A stretch of 64,000 nucleotides of DNA from Lomentospora prolificans. Taxonomy: Eukaryota; Ascomycota; Sordariomycetes; Microascales; Microascaceae. The stretch spans positions 3,733,501 through 3,797,500 of the forward strand of contig JARFXM010000011.1 of assembly GCA_029532625.1 (NCBI GenBank), written 5' to 3'. Below are positions 21,054 through 31,438 of this stretch, one piece after another (within the stretch, counting starts at the first letter, position 1; every line of letters starts with the position of its first letter). The translations under genes were made by a program, and so were the position numbers. The notes beneath the pieces were generated by a model. That model made no database searches, was not told where the DNA came from, and worked only from the letters and a program-made list of their open reading frames with translations.

Positions 21054-22979
21054 AACTCAAATATAGTATGTGAATAGCGGGAGGTTGGGATGGCGAACGA
21101 CGAGAGATCAAAAACCACGTCGGGGCGTAGGTGGAAGAGAATATCTGAGTCCTTCCGGAAGGCTCTATCGAGAGACTGTCGAGAGCGTGCGGCGACAAAG
21201 CCGAGATTCGCGGGAAGCGGAAGGATGTGGCGGCGCAAGGATTTGATATTTGCGTCGGCAAGGAAGCAAGTGCGGTCGGCCTTCGTTTCCTGTTACAGCA
21301 AGAGACAGGTATTTGATCGATAGGAATGTATCGAAAAAGAAAGAACGACTTTGCTCCAGGCAAGAGTCGCGAGAATACAGTGAATCTGGAAGGGCTGTTT
21401 GAGGGTTCTGTACCGAGGTATGAACAAGTAAGAGACAACTTGGGATGAAGATCTGAAGGAGGATCACAGTTGCTGCGCCCAGGGTAGGGTCCTAAAGTTT
21501 TCAGCCGCCGCAAAAAACTACCAACCACAAGCCAGTGGAATGTTCCACATATACGCACTGTATCGCACTGTATGACCCGAGAGACAATCTCGACCCACGT
21601 CCATGTCTTTCACGAACATGGCCTGCCTTGGCTCTGTTAATGCGCTCTTCCCGAGCAATACGTCTTATCGATCGGCTTCACGTAGGATTTCTATTATTAA
21701 CTTTAGCAGTAGCTAGTGTATAATCTAGCAATCCAAAGTCAATATCCAAGGTTACCTGCAATTGGGAAGCACACAGAGGAGTCCAAGCTCTGAGAATCCC
21801 AGAATAGGCGAGCATATTGATTTATCTTGGCTGCCATAGACTGGTATATGTCCACTTTGTTCCTTGCATAGTACTTAGAGAGGTGCATGACTGCTAACCA
21901 TCGCGTTAAATCTGTCAAATTGTAGATCGATCCGCGATAAAACATACTTACAAAGCCACACTCGATAACTCAGCCCTCCCCAGTGTTTCCCTGGAAGTTG
22001 AAACACCCTTCCCGTGTTTCAATTCTGAAGAAATTGAATCATATCTTATTGCGTCAATTTTACGCGGAACCGCCATATCTGCCATCATTGACCAGTGCTA
22101 GCTCTGATAAGGTCCCGTTAACTTCGAGTCGAAGAATTACACTGTGATCCGTCCTATAAATGATATCAATAGTGCTCCCGACACTGAGGAATAGCCAGGG
22201 ACGTCTCGATTCAAAAGATATCAAGACACCTATAAACCAGCACTATTTATATTGTATTTAAGGGATTAAGGGCGCTCTACGAAGGCTTATCAAGATGCTG
22301 CCGGCTAATTCATTCGTGGCTACCGGGAGGTAGGGTGCGGGGCACGAGTAGCCTCTACTTTGGCTTAACAGTTGTGCACACCCGAGAGTTCGTTCATGGC
22401 AGCAGAGTTTCCTTGGTCGAAATTCCTCCACAACTGAGCGACAGTGATTTGAATACCCGGAGTTCAACCAGGATTTTTTGGGCGAGCGGTGTCGCGCTGA
22501 TAAGACCTGTTATCATCACGTGATAATGTCACCCCTAAACCAATCAAGGCAGCTCCTTGTCAGCCTTCTGTGCCAGCCTCGACCAACCCAGGCGCCATTT
22601 TTGATCCTCCCGCTCCCAAACGTGCCGTGGGAAGCCAGCCGAGCTGCCACTTATTTTCTACACTCCAGAATTTGTTCCTCCCCATCACCACCTTCCCACG
22701 CACACCCTTAGTGATTATTACCGTCTGAACATCAATGGCGCCCGTCTCCTAATGTAGGCGGTAAATTTGCTACGCTGTTTGATAAGGTCAGTTTGTATTC
22801 ATCGAGCTGTTACCCCTACCTTTTTTTCGGCCTCCTAAACTCGGCTTCGCATGTTCCGGGGATGACCCCTAGCGTCGACGACCGGCACCCGCGGCCATCA
22901 TGCGCGAAGCCTTCCTTATCGCATGTATCCCTAGACACTCTATTAACATTTATTATCTCGGCAGCAGTCTTTCTTCAGT
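21054..22979. promoter_or_regulatory. Divergent regulatory region of eIF4E and SIN3
   Basis: About 1.9 kb between two divergent start codons. It holds a 10-bp E-box palindrome at 22515-22524, a CCAAT box at 22540-22544, a small hairpin at 21996-22024 and two tiny overlapping reading frames at 22735-22757. A likely SIN3 leader intron spans about 22787-22978 (GTCAGT...CAG, with a TATTAAC-like branch site near 22940). No complete gene is visible. Confidence 0.55.
22515..22524. promoter_or_regulatory. E-box palindrome ATCACGTGAT
   Basis: Perfect 10-bp palindrome centred on CACGTG, the core bound by bHLH factors such as Cbf1/Pho4/SREBP types. It lies 455 bp upstream of the SIN3 ATG and 1.46 kb from the eIF4E ATG, with a CCAAT box 15 bp downstream. 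Binding is inferred from motif only. Confidence 0.45.
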
Positions 22980-25900
22980 ATGAACAATCAGCCTCTTCGA
23001 GGCCCAGCTTTCGACCGAGACCGCGAGATCCTTGACCAGCGCCATCGCGCTACCGACGAGATGGCTCATCGTGAGCGCGAACAAAACGAGCGGACTCACC
23101 GTGAGCCATATCATCCCAACGTCCCTCATCATAGTAGCGCTGGATCCATTCCCATTCACCAACCAGTTGCCTCCCGCTTACCTGGCGCCATTCACAGCCC
23201 TGGTGGACTTCTCGCCAACCACGGGTCCTCGTCCGCCATACCCCTCGGAGCACCCTCTGGTCCCGTCCCCAACTTCGGCGGACCTCTACACGAGCAAGGC
23301 AATAGGCCTTCTGTCCAGCACGCGTCTCAAGGAAATCCCGGGCCACAACACCAAATGTTCGGACCAATGCCCCACGGAGGTGGCGCTGCTGGTCCATCCC
23401 ATGGCGCGCCGCCAGCCGGTCCCCAGGCAATTTTTGGTGGCCCTCTTCCAGCCCAGGAGGGACAGGCACCCATCCAACAGGGCCAGGTCGCCGCTGCAGT
23501 GCAGGCATCTGCTCCGGCGCAGGTTGGTCCCGGTGCTGCCCCTCAGGGTCAGCAACCCATCCTGAATGTAAGTGAGCACCGGCACGAGGTCTCATTGCAA
23601 CAGTCTGCCCGTGGATTGATAGCCTTTGGCAATGTCCCACCTCGTTTGTTTTCAGCATATGCTTGTGACGGCTTTTTATTTGCCTCCTTCGGCGCGGAAT
23701 AAAGCTAACTGGCTGCCTTGTGACAACAGGACGCGCTCACGTATCTCGACCAAGTCAAGGTCCAGTTTCACGACCAGCCGGATGTCTATAACCGCTTTTT
23801 GGATATTATGAAAGATTTCAAGAGCCAATCGTACGCAGTTGTTTTATTCGCCGATCGATAGCAGTGCTAATACATGCTTTAGGATTGACACCCCAGGGGT
23901 CATAAACAGAGTTTCCGAGCTGTTTGCAGGGCATCCGAACCTCATCCAGGGCTTCAATACCTTCCTTCCTCCTGGTTATAGGATTGAATGCGGTGCCGGA
24001 AATGACCCAAATACAATCCGCGTCACAACCCCTATGGGTACCACAGTCCAATCTATTGCAGGTAGAGCAAATCAAGGAGATGCCCATCAGCCAGTCACTA
24101 GCCGCAATCCCTTCTTCAACCATCGAACCGGCAACTGGCCGCAGCAAGGCCCTCATGGTACCGAAGGCCCCGAACCACCGTTTGGGGGGGCCGCGCAGAA
24201 TGGTCCTCCAACTTATCCACACGGCCAGGGTCAAGGGCCCCCTTTCGATCCCTCCGGCCCGGGCCAACCGCTGAGGGCATCTCAGCCGCCTAACACTTCG
24301 GCCCCCGCCAGTACTCCTGGGCAACGGAACGCTCAAACACCCACCCCGTCTGCGGCCGCCGGGGCAGCTGCGGCGGGCGCCGTGCAGTTGGCCAACCAAG
24401 AGAAGCGGGGTCCCGTTGAGTTTAACCATGCTATTAGCTATGTCAACAAAATAAAGGTACGATCGTTTTCGGCGCCATGCAGTCGAACATTGCCTGTATC
24501 ACTCTCAACTGACACCTCATCTTGCAGAACCGGTTCCAAGATAAACCCGAAATTTACAAGCAATTCCTCGAGATTCTCCAGACCTATCAGAGAGAGTCAA
24601 AAGCGATTGCCGACGTGTACTCGCAAGTCACAGCCTTGTTCCATACTGCGCCCGACCTGCTTGAAGACTTCAAGCAATTCCTTCCCGAATCGGCTGGCCA
24701 GAAGACAACGCCCGGTAGGGCTGGGGAAGAGGCAGCTGCAATCGCTGGAGCCATGCATACACCCCAGCCCGCCCTCGGCGGTCCCAAAATGCCACCCCTA
24801 GGAAGCTTTGCGCCTCCTCCGAGTGCAAGCAAGGAGACCAAGAAACGCCCCAGGAACGATAAGCAAACGCCGGCTCCCGCACCGCCTCCCGCGGAGACTA
24901 CTCCCACTGCCAACCGTCCCGGGATCCCCCCTGCGAACGCCCACAAAAAGCCCAAGCTTGCTCACAAGGCTCTAACATCAGACGTCCCTGTTATCGAGCC
25001 AACCCTCACGCCCGTCATGCCGGAGCCTATTCCACCTCCAACTGCGGCAGCATCCAACCAGGAGGAACTAGCGTTCTTCGATCGCGTTAGAAAATATCTC
25101 GGAAACAGAACCACCATGAACGAGTTTCTCAAGCTTTGCAATCTTTTCAACCAGCAAATCATCGACCGGGATACGCTATACCACCAAGGATGCACATATC
25201 TTATGGCGAATCAGGAACTCCTGAGTTTCTGGAAAGCTTTCCTTCAGTATGATCCTCAGGACGTTTTAGTTGACAATATCCCCGCACCGCCACCGGGCAA
25301 GGTTTCCTTAAGTAACTGTCGCGCCCACGGGCCCAGTTACCGACTTCTCCCGCGACGAGTAAGTCTCCGATGTCACAGAACCATTCTTGTGTTCGACAGA
25401 CTAACCTTGACCTAATAGGAGCGCCTCAAGCCATGCACTGGCCGTGATGAACTTTGTCTCTCTGTACTAAACGATGACTGGGCCTCACATCCTACCTGGG
25501 CATCCGAAGATTCTGGTTTTGTCGCCCACCGCAAGAACGTATTCGAAGAGGGTCTCCACCGTATCGAGGAGGAGCGTCATGACTACGACTTCCACATCGA
25601 GGCGAACCTCAAGTGCATCCAGCTTCTCGAGCCCATTGCCCAGCAAATGCTTATCATGACACCAGCTGAGCAAGAACAATTCCGAATGCCTGCTGCCCTG
25701 GCTGGCCAGTCGACCTCGATTTTCAAACGTGTCTGCAAAAAATTATATGGTGAGAAGGGCATTGATGTAGTCAACGACCTCTTCAGCCACCCTTTCAGCG
25801 TTGTCCCTATCCTCCTCGCACGCCTGAAGCAGAAGGACGAGGAATGGCGGTTCTCTATGGCAAGTTTCCTTTCTCTTGGTCTTCTCTAAAAATAGACACT

Positions 25901-27793
25901 AACAATTTTTATAGCGTGAGTGGTCCAAAGTTTGGCATGCGCAAACTGAGAATATGCATCTTAAGAGTCTGGACCACATGGGCATTTTGGTGAAGCAGAC
26001 CGACAAGAGGCAGCTCTCGGCTAAGCATCTCGTGGATGTCATCAAGACCAAACATGAGGAGCAGCGCAGAGAACGTAGTCTCAAGGGGACCGCTCCTCGA
26101 CACCAGTTCCAGTGGTCATTTTCCGACAAAGACGTCACCCTAGATCTCCTCCGTCTAATGGCGCTCTACGCCATCCACAACAGTCAACACAGCAATTCGG
26201 AGAAGGAACGAATATGGGATTTTTTCGTCGATTTCGTTCCTACCTTTTTCGATCTAGATGACAATATCGTCCAGGAGCGCGTCCCTAAGTTTCAGCTTGA
26301 CTCTGGAGAGGAAGACGCTGATGAGCCGACCCCATTAGAGCTAACGAACGGCCGCAGCCGGCGCAATGGAAAGAGGGGCGATCTCCTCCGTGGTGTCCTT
26401 GACCCCGGCCGCAACACCAACAAGTCCCGCGCGTCAAAGGAGGATAGCGCCTCTGGGAGCAAGGAAACTACTCCGGACGTTGCATCAGGTAATGAAGAAG
26501 AAACGCCGGAGGTTAATGACGATAACGGCGTATCCGACCTCTCGAATGAACGATGGATGCCGACCATCCCCAAGCCAACCATCCTCAAGAGCGGAGATGA
26601 TGGTGACTTACTCACCGCAGACAATGAGCTGAAGGCAGATGGTTACTTCCAACGACCCTGGTACAACTTCTTCTGCAACCAGTCCATCTACGTCTTCTTC
26701 AGCATCTTCCAAACCCTTTACCAGCGACTGCGTGAGGTAAAGGAAAGCGAGAAGAGTGTTACGGAGTCGATCGCGCGTCTACACCGGGTTCGGCCTGCCA
26801 TGGAGATTGGCCTCACAGAGGAGCCGAAGCTCTATTTCGAGGCTACCGATACTCCAGAAACATACTGGCCCAAGACCCTTGACTTGATCGAGGAGTATAT
26901 TGTTGGTGACATTGATGAGGCTCGCTACCAAGAGGTTCTTCGTCACTTCTACCTTGCCAGCGGCTGGAAACTGTATACTATCCAGGATCTGATCAGGACT
27001 CTCTGCAGACTCGCTCTTACCTGCAGCAGTGTCGATGGTAAAGAGAAGACATACGATCTCATCAAGCAGTTCCTTGCAAGCCGAGAACGGGAGGAGACTA
27101 GTTATCAGACCGAGATCAGTGCTCGCAAGTTTGCAGAGAAGTGCGTCAAGGATGGAGAGCTGTTTGTGATCTGCTGGGTATGTACAAGCTCTACACTGCC
27201 TTGTATGCGAATTCACCAGCTAACCAACGATAACCTTACAGGTACCGGACAAGTCGGAAGCCAGCGTGAGGTGGCTCCAGCGGGAGGAGACAACCTTCTA
27301 CATGGATGAAATGAAGCTGCAACAACGATGGCAATACTACATTTCATCCTATATCCGTGTGGAGCCCACCGAAGGCATTCCCAGGTCGAAGCTTTCCAAG
27401 GTTGTTCTTGCGCGGAATCTTCCGTCTACAGACGTCGATCCCGAGGATGGAACCATTCCAAAGCCAGTCTCCTATGACGAGAACCTTGTGGTCAGCATTT
27501 GTCTTCGGTCATCTAAGATGGTCTGGGGCGCTGGCTCTTCGGAGAGCTTCTTATATAATTCTGCCCCGACCAGCAAGGAAGACAAGGAACAGCACGACAA
27601 GGCCATCAAAATGTCAACCCTCGCGCGTGACTACCGGTTGCGGGAGAAGTTTGTGCTGAATAACTCGTGGATGAAGGATCTCAGCCAGGAAGAGGTTGAG
27701 AAGCACAAGGCCGATTACAAGAAGTGGGTTGATGGCGATGCTGAGCCACGAGAAGCCGCCGCCCAAACGCGTGACGTTGAGATGGCGGGCTAG
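22980..27793 (+). CDS. SIN3: Sin3, scaffold of the Sin3-Rpd3 histone deacetylase complex
   Basis: Seven exons (22980-23567, 23730-23830, 23883-24456, 24528-25358, 25419-25859, 25915-27177, 27242-27793), 1449 aa. Sin3 is the nuclear scaffold that links DNA-bound repressors to the Rpd3 deacetylase. A Gly/Pro/Gln-rich N-terminus is followed by PAH1 (from residue 197, DALTYLDQVKVQFHDQPDVY), PAH2 (about 408-475, VEFNHAISYVNKIK then NRFQDKPEIYKQFL) and PAH3 (about 601-668). The deacetylase-interaction region begins at SYRLLPRRERLKPC (about 690) and runs through QTENMHLKSLDHMGILVKQ. A Sin3a-type C-terminal domain follows, carrying YFQRPWYNFFCNQSIYVFF. Every intron keeps frame. The fifth intron has a GC donor (ATG/GCAAGT...TAG) to join RFSM to REWSKVW. 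Family and splicing are well supported by conserved junction residues. Confidence 0.95.
25860..25914 (+). other. GC-AG intron in SIN3
   Basis: A 55-bp intron starting GCAAGT and ending TATAG, with a CACTAAC branch site at 25896-25902. Using the GC donor joins RFSM to REWSKVWHAQ in frame, matching the Sin3 family. The nearby GT positions give a stop or a frameshift. GC-AG introns are a known minor class that keeps an otherwise strong donor consensus. Confidence 0.8.
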
Positions 27794-28510
27794 GCAAAGT
27801 ATGGCCCACGCCTCTACTTTGGCCATCCCTCACTTGCCTGTCCTCTATTGGAATTTTTGTCTCTCCGTACTGTTGCTGCTTTTCTTCTCTTACTTCTTAG
27901 ACCCGACCCCGTGGGGCGGGTCAAGTGAGGCTACGATCAGACTCGTTTAGGGAGGTTGGTTTTTAACGGCTTAGCATATTGTTCTATGGCTCAACGTCGG
28001 CGCCCGTTTTATTTATTATTGTCAGGTTCATTTTGTCAATGTATCACTTGGTCTCGTTGAAGGGCAAATACGTCGTGGTAGCGGAGGGGGTGGATGGAGA
28101 AGGGTGAGGAAAAAGGCATCACAGCAATATGTAATATTAGTTGAACCCGTTCTCCCCGCGTTTTGCGGTTTAGTGGTTGAGAATTACTGATTTTGAAATC
28201 GCCAACGCGGAGCTTCTACGTGAAGTGACAACGTTGCAACGCACTCGTAGAGGCTTCCACGCCCTTCAAGTAAAAAGAGGTCTCTACCCGATGCATGATC
28301 GAATTTGAAGTTTGAATATTTCAGTTGGCTAGGTTATTAGGAGGCTGGGTGCTCAAATACTGAGACCTCTATATACCGAAACATTCATTTCTCCGCTTAC
28401 TTCCTCCTCCAAACTTTCCTTGCCGTTTCATTTGAAACCATGACCGAGATGGTAGTCTCTAGCTACAAGTGAGGAATGGCGGCAGACTCTCCTGTCTGCG
28501 CCCCCTCGCT
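27794..28510. other. Convergent 3' spacer
   Basis: A 717-bp interval between the converging SIN3 and ERG10 genes, expected to hold both 3' untranslated regions. No gene, RNA or repeat recognised. Confidence 0.5.
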
Positions 28511-29937
28511 TCATTGGAGGTTCTCAATAACGAGAGCAGAAGCACCACCACCGCCGTTGCAAATACCAGCGACACCAATCTTGGCCTTCTTCTCACGGAG
28601 GACAGTAGTCAGAGTGGTAACGATACGGGCGCCAGAGCAACCGAGAGGGTGACCGATGGCGACGGAGCCGCCAAAGATGTTGACTTTCTCCGCATCAAGG
28701 CCGAGGATCTTCATGTTGGCGAGAGCAACAACGGAGAAGGCCTCGTTGATCTCGTAAAAGTCGACATCCTTCTCGGTGATGCCAGCGTGCTTGATAGCCT
28801 TGGGGATGGCGAGGGCCGGGGCGGTAGTGAAGCGCTCGGGCTCGCGGGCAGCGTCGGCCCAACCAAGGATCTTGGCGATGGGCTTGACGCCGAGCTCCTT
28901 GACCTTTGCCTCGGACATGAGGACGACGGCGGCGGCACCGTCGTTGATGGGGGCGGCGTTGGGTGCGGTGATGGTTCCGCCGTTGGGCTTGAAGGCGGGT
29001 CGCATGGCCTTGAGTTTGTCGATGTTGAGGTTCTTGACCTCGTCATCACGGTCGACCTTGACCGGAGGCTTCCCCCTTCCGCCGCTGACCTCAATGGGGT
29101 AAATTTCAGAAGCGAAGATGCCGGCTTCGGTGGCGGCCTGCGCCTTCTGGTAGGACTTGATGGCGTAGTCGTCCTGCTCCTCACGGCTGATGTTGTGGTC
29201 CTGAGAGCAGAGCTCACCCTGGATACCCATGTGCTCTTTCTTGAAGGCGTCGGTGAGGCCGTCCTTGAGGACACCGTCGACGAGGGTCTGGTCTCCGTAT
29301 TTTGCGCCGTTTCGGAGGACGGGGAGGTAGTGGGGGGTGTTGGACATGGACTCGGTGCCACCGGCGACGACAATGGAGGCGTTGCCAGTCATGATGGTCT
29401 GGGCACCGATCACGATGGCCTTGAGGCCGGACGCACACACCTTGCCGACGGTGGTGCAGGGAACGGTGTTGGCGAGACCGGCGCCAAGAGCGCATTGCCT
29501 GGCGGGGGCCTGGCCGAGGCTAACAGAAGAACGAACGGTTAGTAGTTTTGACAAAGGCGGGACTTCTCAAACAAACGCAATGTCGCGGCTTACTTGGCGG
29601 AGAGGACATTGCCGAAGAAGACCTCCTCTACATCCTCAGGCTTGATCTGAGGAACGCGCTCAACAGCACCTTGCGAGTGGGTTAGAGAGCGGGTTCCGAC
29701 AATAGCGACGGTTTAGTCTCCCGAATGCTTACCCTTGATGGCATGCGAGCCCAATTGAACGGCAGAAAGGCTGGAGAGAGAGCTACAGGTGCAACAGAAT
29801 TAGTCTCTGAGCCTCGTTTTGCCACAGCGAGGAGTCGGCTAGCAGTATTTCGGAAGGGGGAAGGGACCATACCCCAAGAACGAGCCAACTGGAGTTCTGG
29901 CGACGGAAACGATATATACGGGAGGAAGGTTCGACAT
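28511..29937 (-). CDS. ERG10: Acetyl-CoA C-acetyltransferase (thiolase II, Erg10-type)
   Basis: Four exons, complement(28511-29519, 29594-29669, 29733-29782, 29873-29937), 399 aa. The enzyme condenses two acetyl-CoA to acetoacetyl-CoA, the first step of the mevalonate and ergosterol pathway. Catalytic residues fall where expected: Cys92 in VGKVCASGLKA (nucleophile), His354 in VAIGHPLGCSGAR and Cys384 in ICNGGGGAS. The start is MSNLPPVYIVSVARTPVGSF, spliced to LGSLSSLSAVQLGSHAIK, then GAVERVPQIKPEDVEEVFFG and NVLSANLGQAPARQ. All three introns are GT-AG with in-frame joins. The length equals yeast Erg10 (398 aa) almost exactly. There is no presequence and no peroxisomal tripeptide, so the cytosolic form is likely. 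Confidence 0.95.
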
Positions 29938-31438
29938 CGTGGCGGCTCGAGGACAACTTTTTTTTTTTCGTCTCTGGATAGACAAGGAGGGGGAAGCAGT
30001 AAGGTTGAAGGAAGCTGGCAAGACTAGCGGCGGGATCGATGAATAGCAGTCCTCTTTTTTTTTTCACCTACTCTTTTTGTTGCACCTCGAGGGAGATTTT
30101 ATTGCCCAAGCCGATGCGCCTTTTGGGCCAAGTCGGTCAACGGGCGGGAATTACATGGACGCTACAATCCGCTTTCGGAGAAGCAGCGTGCAAGTGTTGG
30201 GCTAGGCTTCCACATTTCCAGGGACTGCACGGTCTCGAGCTCCAAACGAGCCCCAACAAAGCTCTTATCTACAAGCTTTCGGGGTCGTGGCTTTTTCAGG
30301 CACCAGCCGGAGGCCGTGAATTTTCATCACATCTTAATTTATCAAGGAAATTGCCTCGAAGACGTTGAGGCCTCGTGCGTCTGCTCAACCTTGGAAGGCC
30401 CGCCCGGGGAGTTGTTGATACTGTATTTTAGGTTCTGAAGGGGGGAATATAGCTGGTCTGGCTCCCGTGTTGGGTTCTCCAGGGCTGTCTTATTCCTGTA
30501 CCTGAGCCAGGGCCTGGGCCGCTCCAGTCGATCTAGTCCTGCTAAACTCGGCCATTCAGGTTTTGTGACCCCTCCTCTGTCATCGAACTATGTACGTACC
30601 CTCCATCGAGGACCCCGCATTCCAGCACGCACATGCCAGCCCATCAATGCCCGCTGTCGCTGGCTGCAGTCCTCCTTCAAAGACGGGGTGGGAGACGCGG
30701 CCAGAATCAGATAGCCTACGGGACACTTAGTTTCTCCAGGCTTGCCGCACGTCAGCGGCGGCTAACGTGCCTCGAATTGATTCTGCTGATGACCGAGAGC
30801 CTAAGGCCCCTTCTACAGTTCGCCTACATCCACCCGTCTGAATGTCTTGAACGGAGCTATGGTGCATTTGCGTGTTGCATTCGATATGTGAACATTACGT
30901 GGATGCCATTGAGCGGTCTAGGGGTAATTTCCGGGTGGGGGTCTAGTCCAATTGAAGAAAAATGTGTGCCGTAGAAGAAGCAGGGTGGTCGAGTTGGGGA
31001 TGCCATTTGTTATCACCTCCTACTTTATTAGCGCCCAGCCTGGTTAGCGCAACAAATTGATTGCTCTTCGTCAGTATTCCGGTGTATATGAGCCCCACAT
31101 GCTCGGTCAGAAGCTGGTGTGCGGGGTTCTATGGCCAATGCGATCAATTGAGAACCTCACCTTTTGTCTAGACCCAGGCCCCAAGGTCTGTCTCAGCAAA
31201 GTTTGGTACGTACCACACCTGCTGAAGCTCCCCAAAGAAAGCTCCTGTCCGGGCACCCAAACTTTTTTTTTTCTTTCCGCCCTGGCAGCCTTGCAGGCCA
31301 CGTGACTGGCATCTGCGATTTTGGATCCCAGCCTCGCAACGACACGGAAATTTTGAGCTGGGTGATGCGCGTCACGATCTTAGGCCAATTCTCACAGCCA
31401 ATCTAGAAATTGACGTTTGGCGACACAGAATCGGCAGG
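29938..31438. promoter_or_regulatory. Divergent upstream region between ERG10 and SNU114
   Basis: About 1.5 kb between divergent starts. It contains poly-T/A tracts at about 29958-29968 and 30054-30064 near ERG10, a T-run at 31264-31272, and a CACGTGAC E-box at 31299-31306, about 135 bp before the SNU114 ATG. No gene supported. Confidence 0.5.
31299..31306. promoter_or_regulatory. E-box CACGTGAC in the SNU114 proximal promoter
   Basis: A CACGTG core with the flanking AC often preferred by Cbf1-type factors, 133-140 bp upstream of the SNU114 start. Assigned from motif and position only. Confidence 0.35.

Noticed and set aside
23050..23658. 202-codon minus-strand frame opposite SIN3 exon 1
   Set aside because: Shadow of the Gly/Pro/Gln-rich Sin3 N-terminus.
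28469..29542. 357-codon plus-strand frame opposite ERG10
   Set aside because: Antisense shadow of the thiolase exon caused by codon bias; the minus-strand protein has all catalytic motifs.
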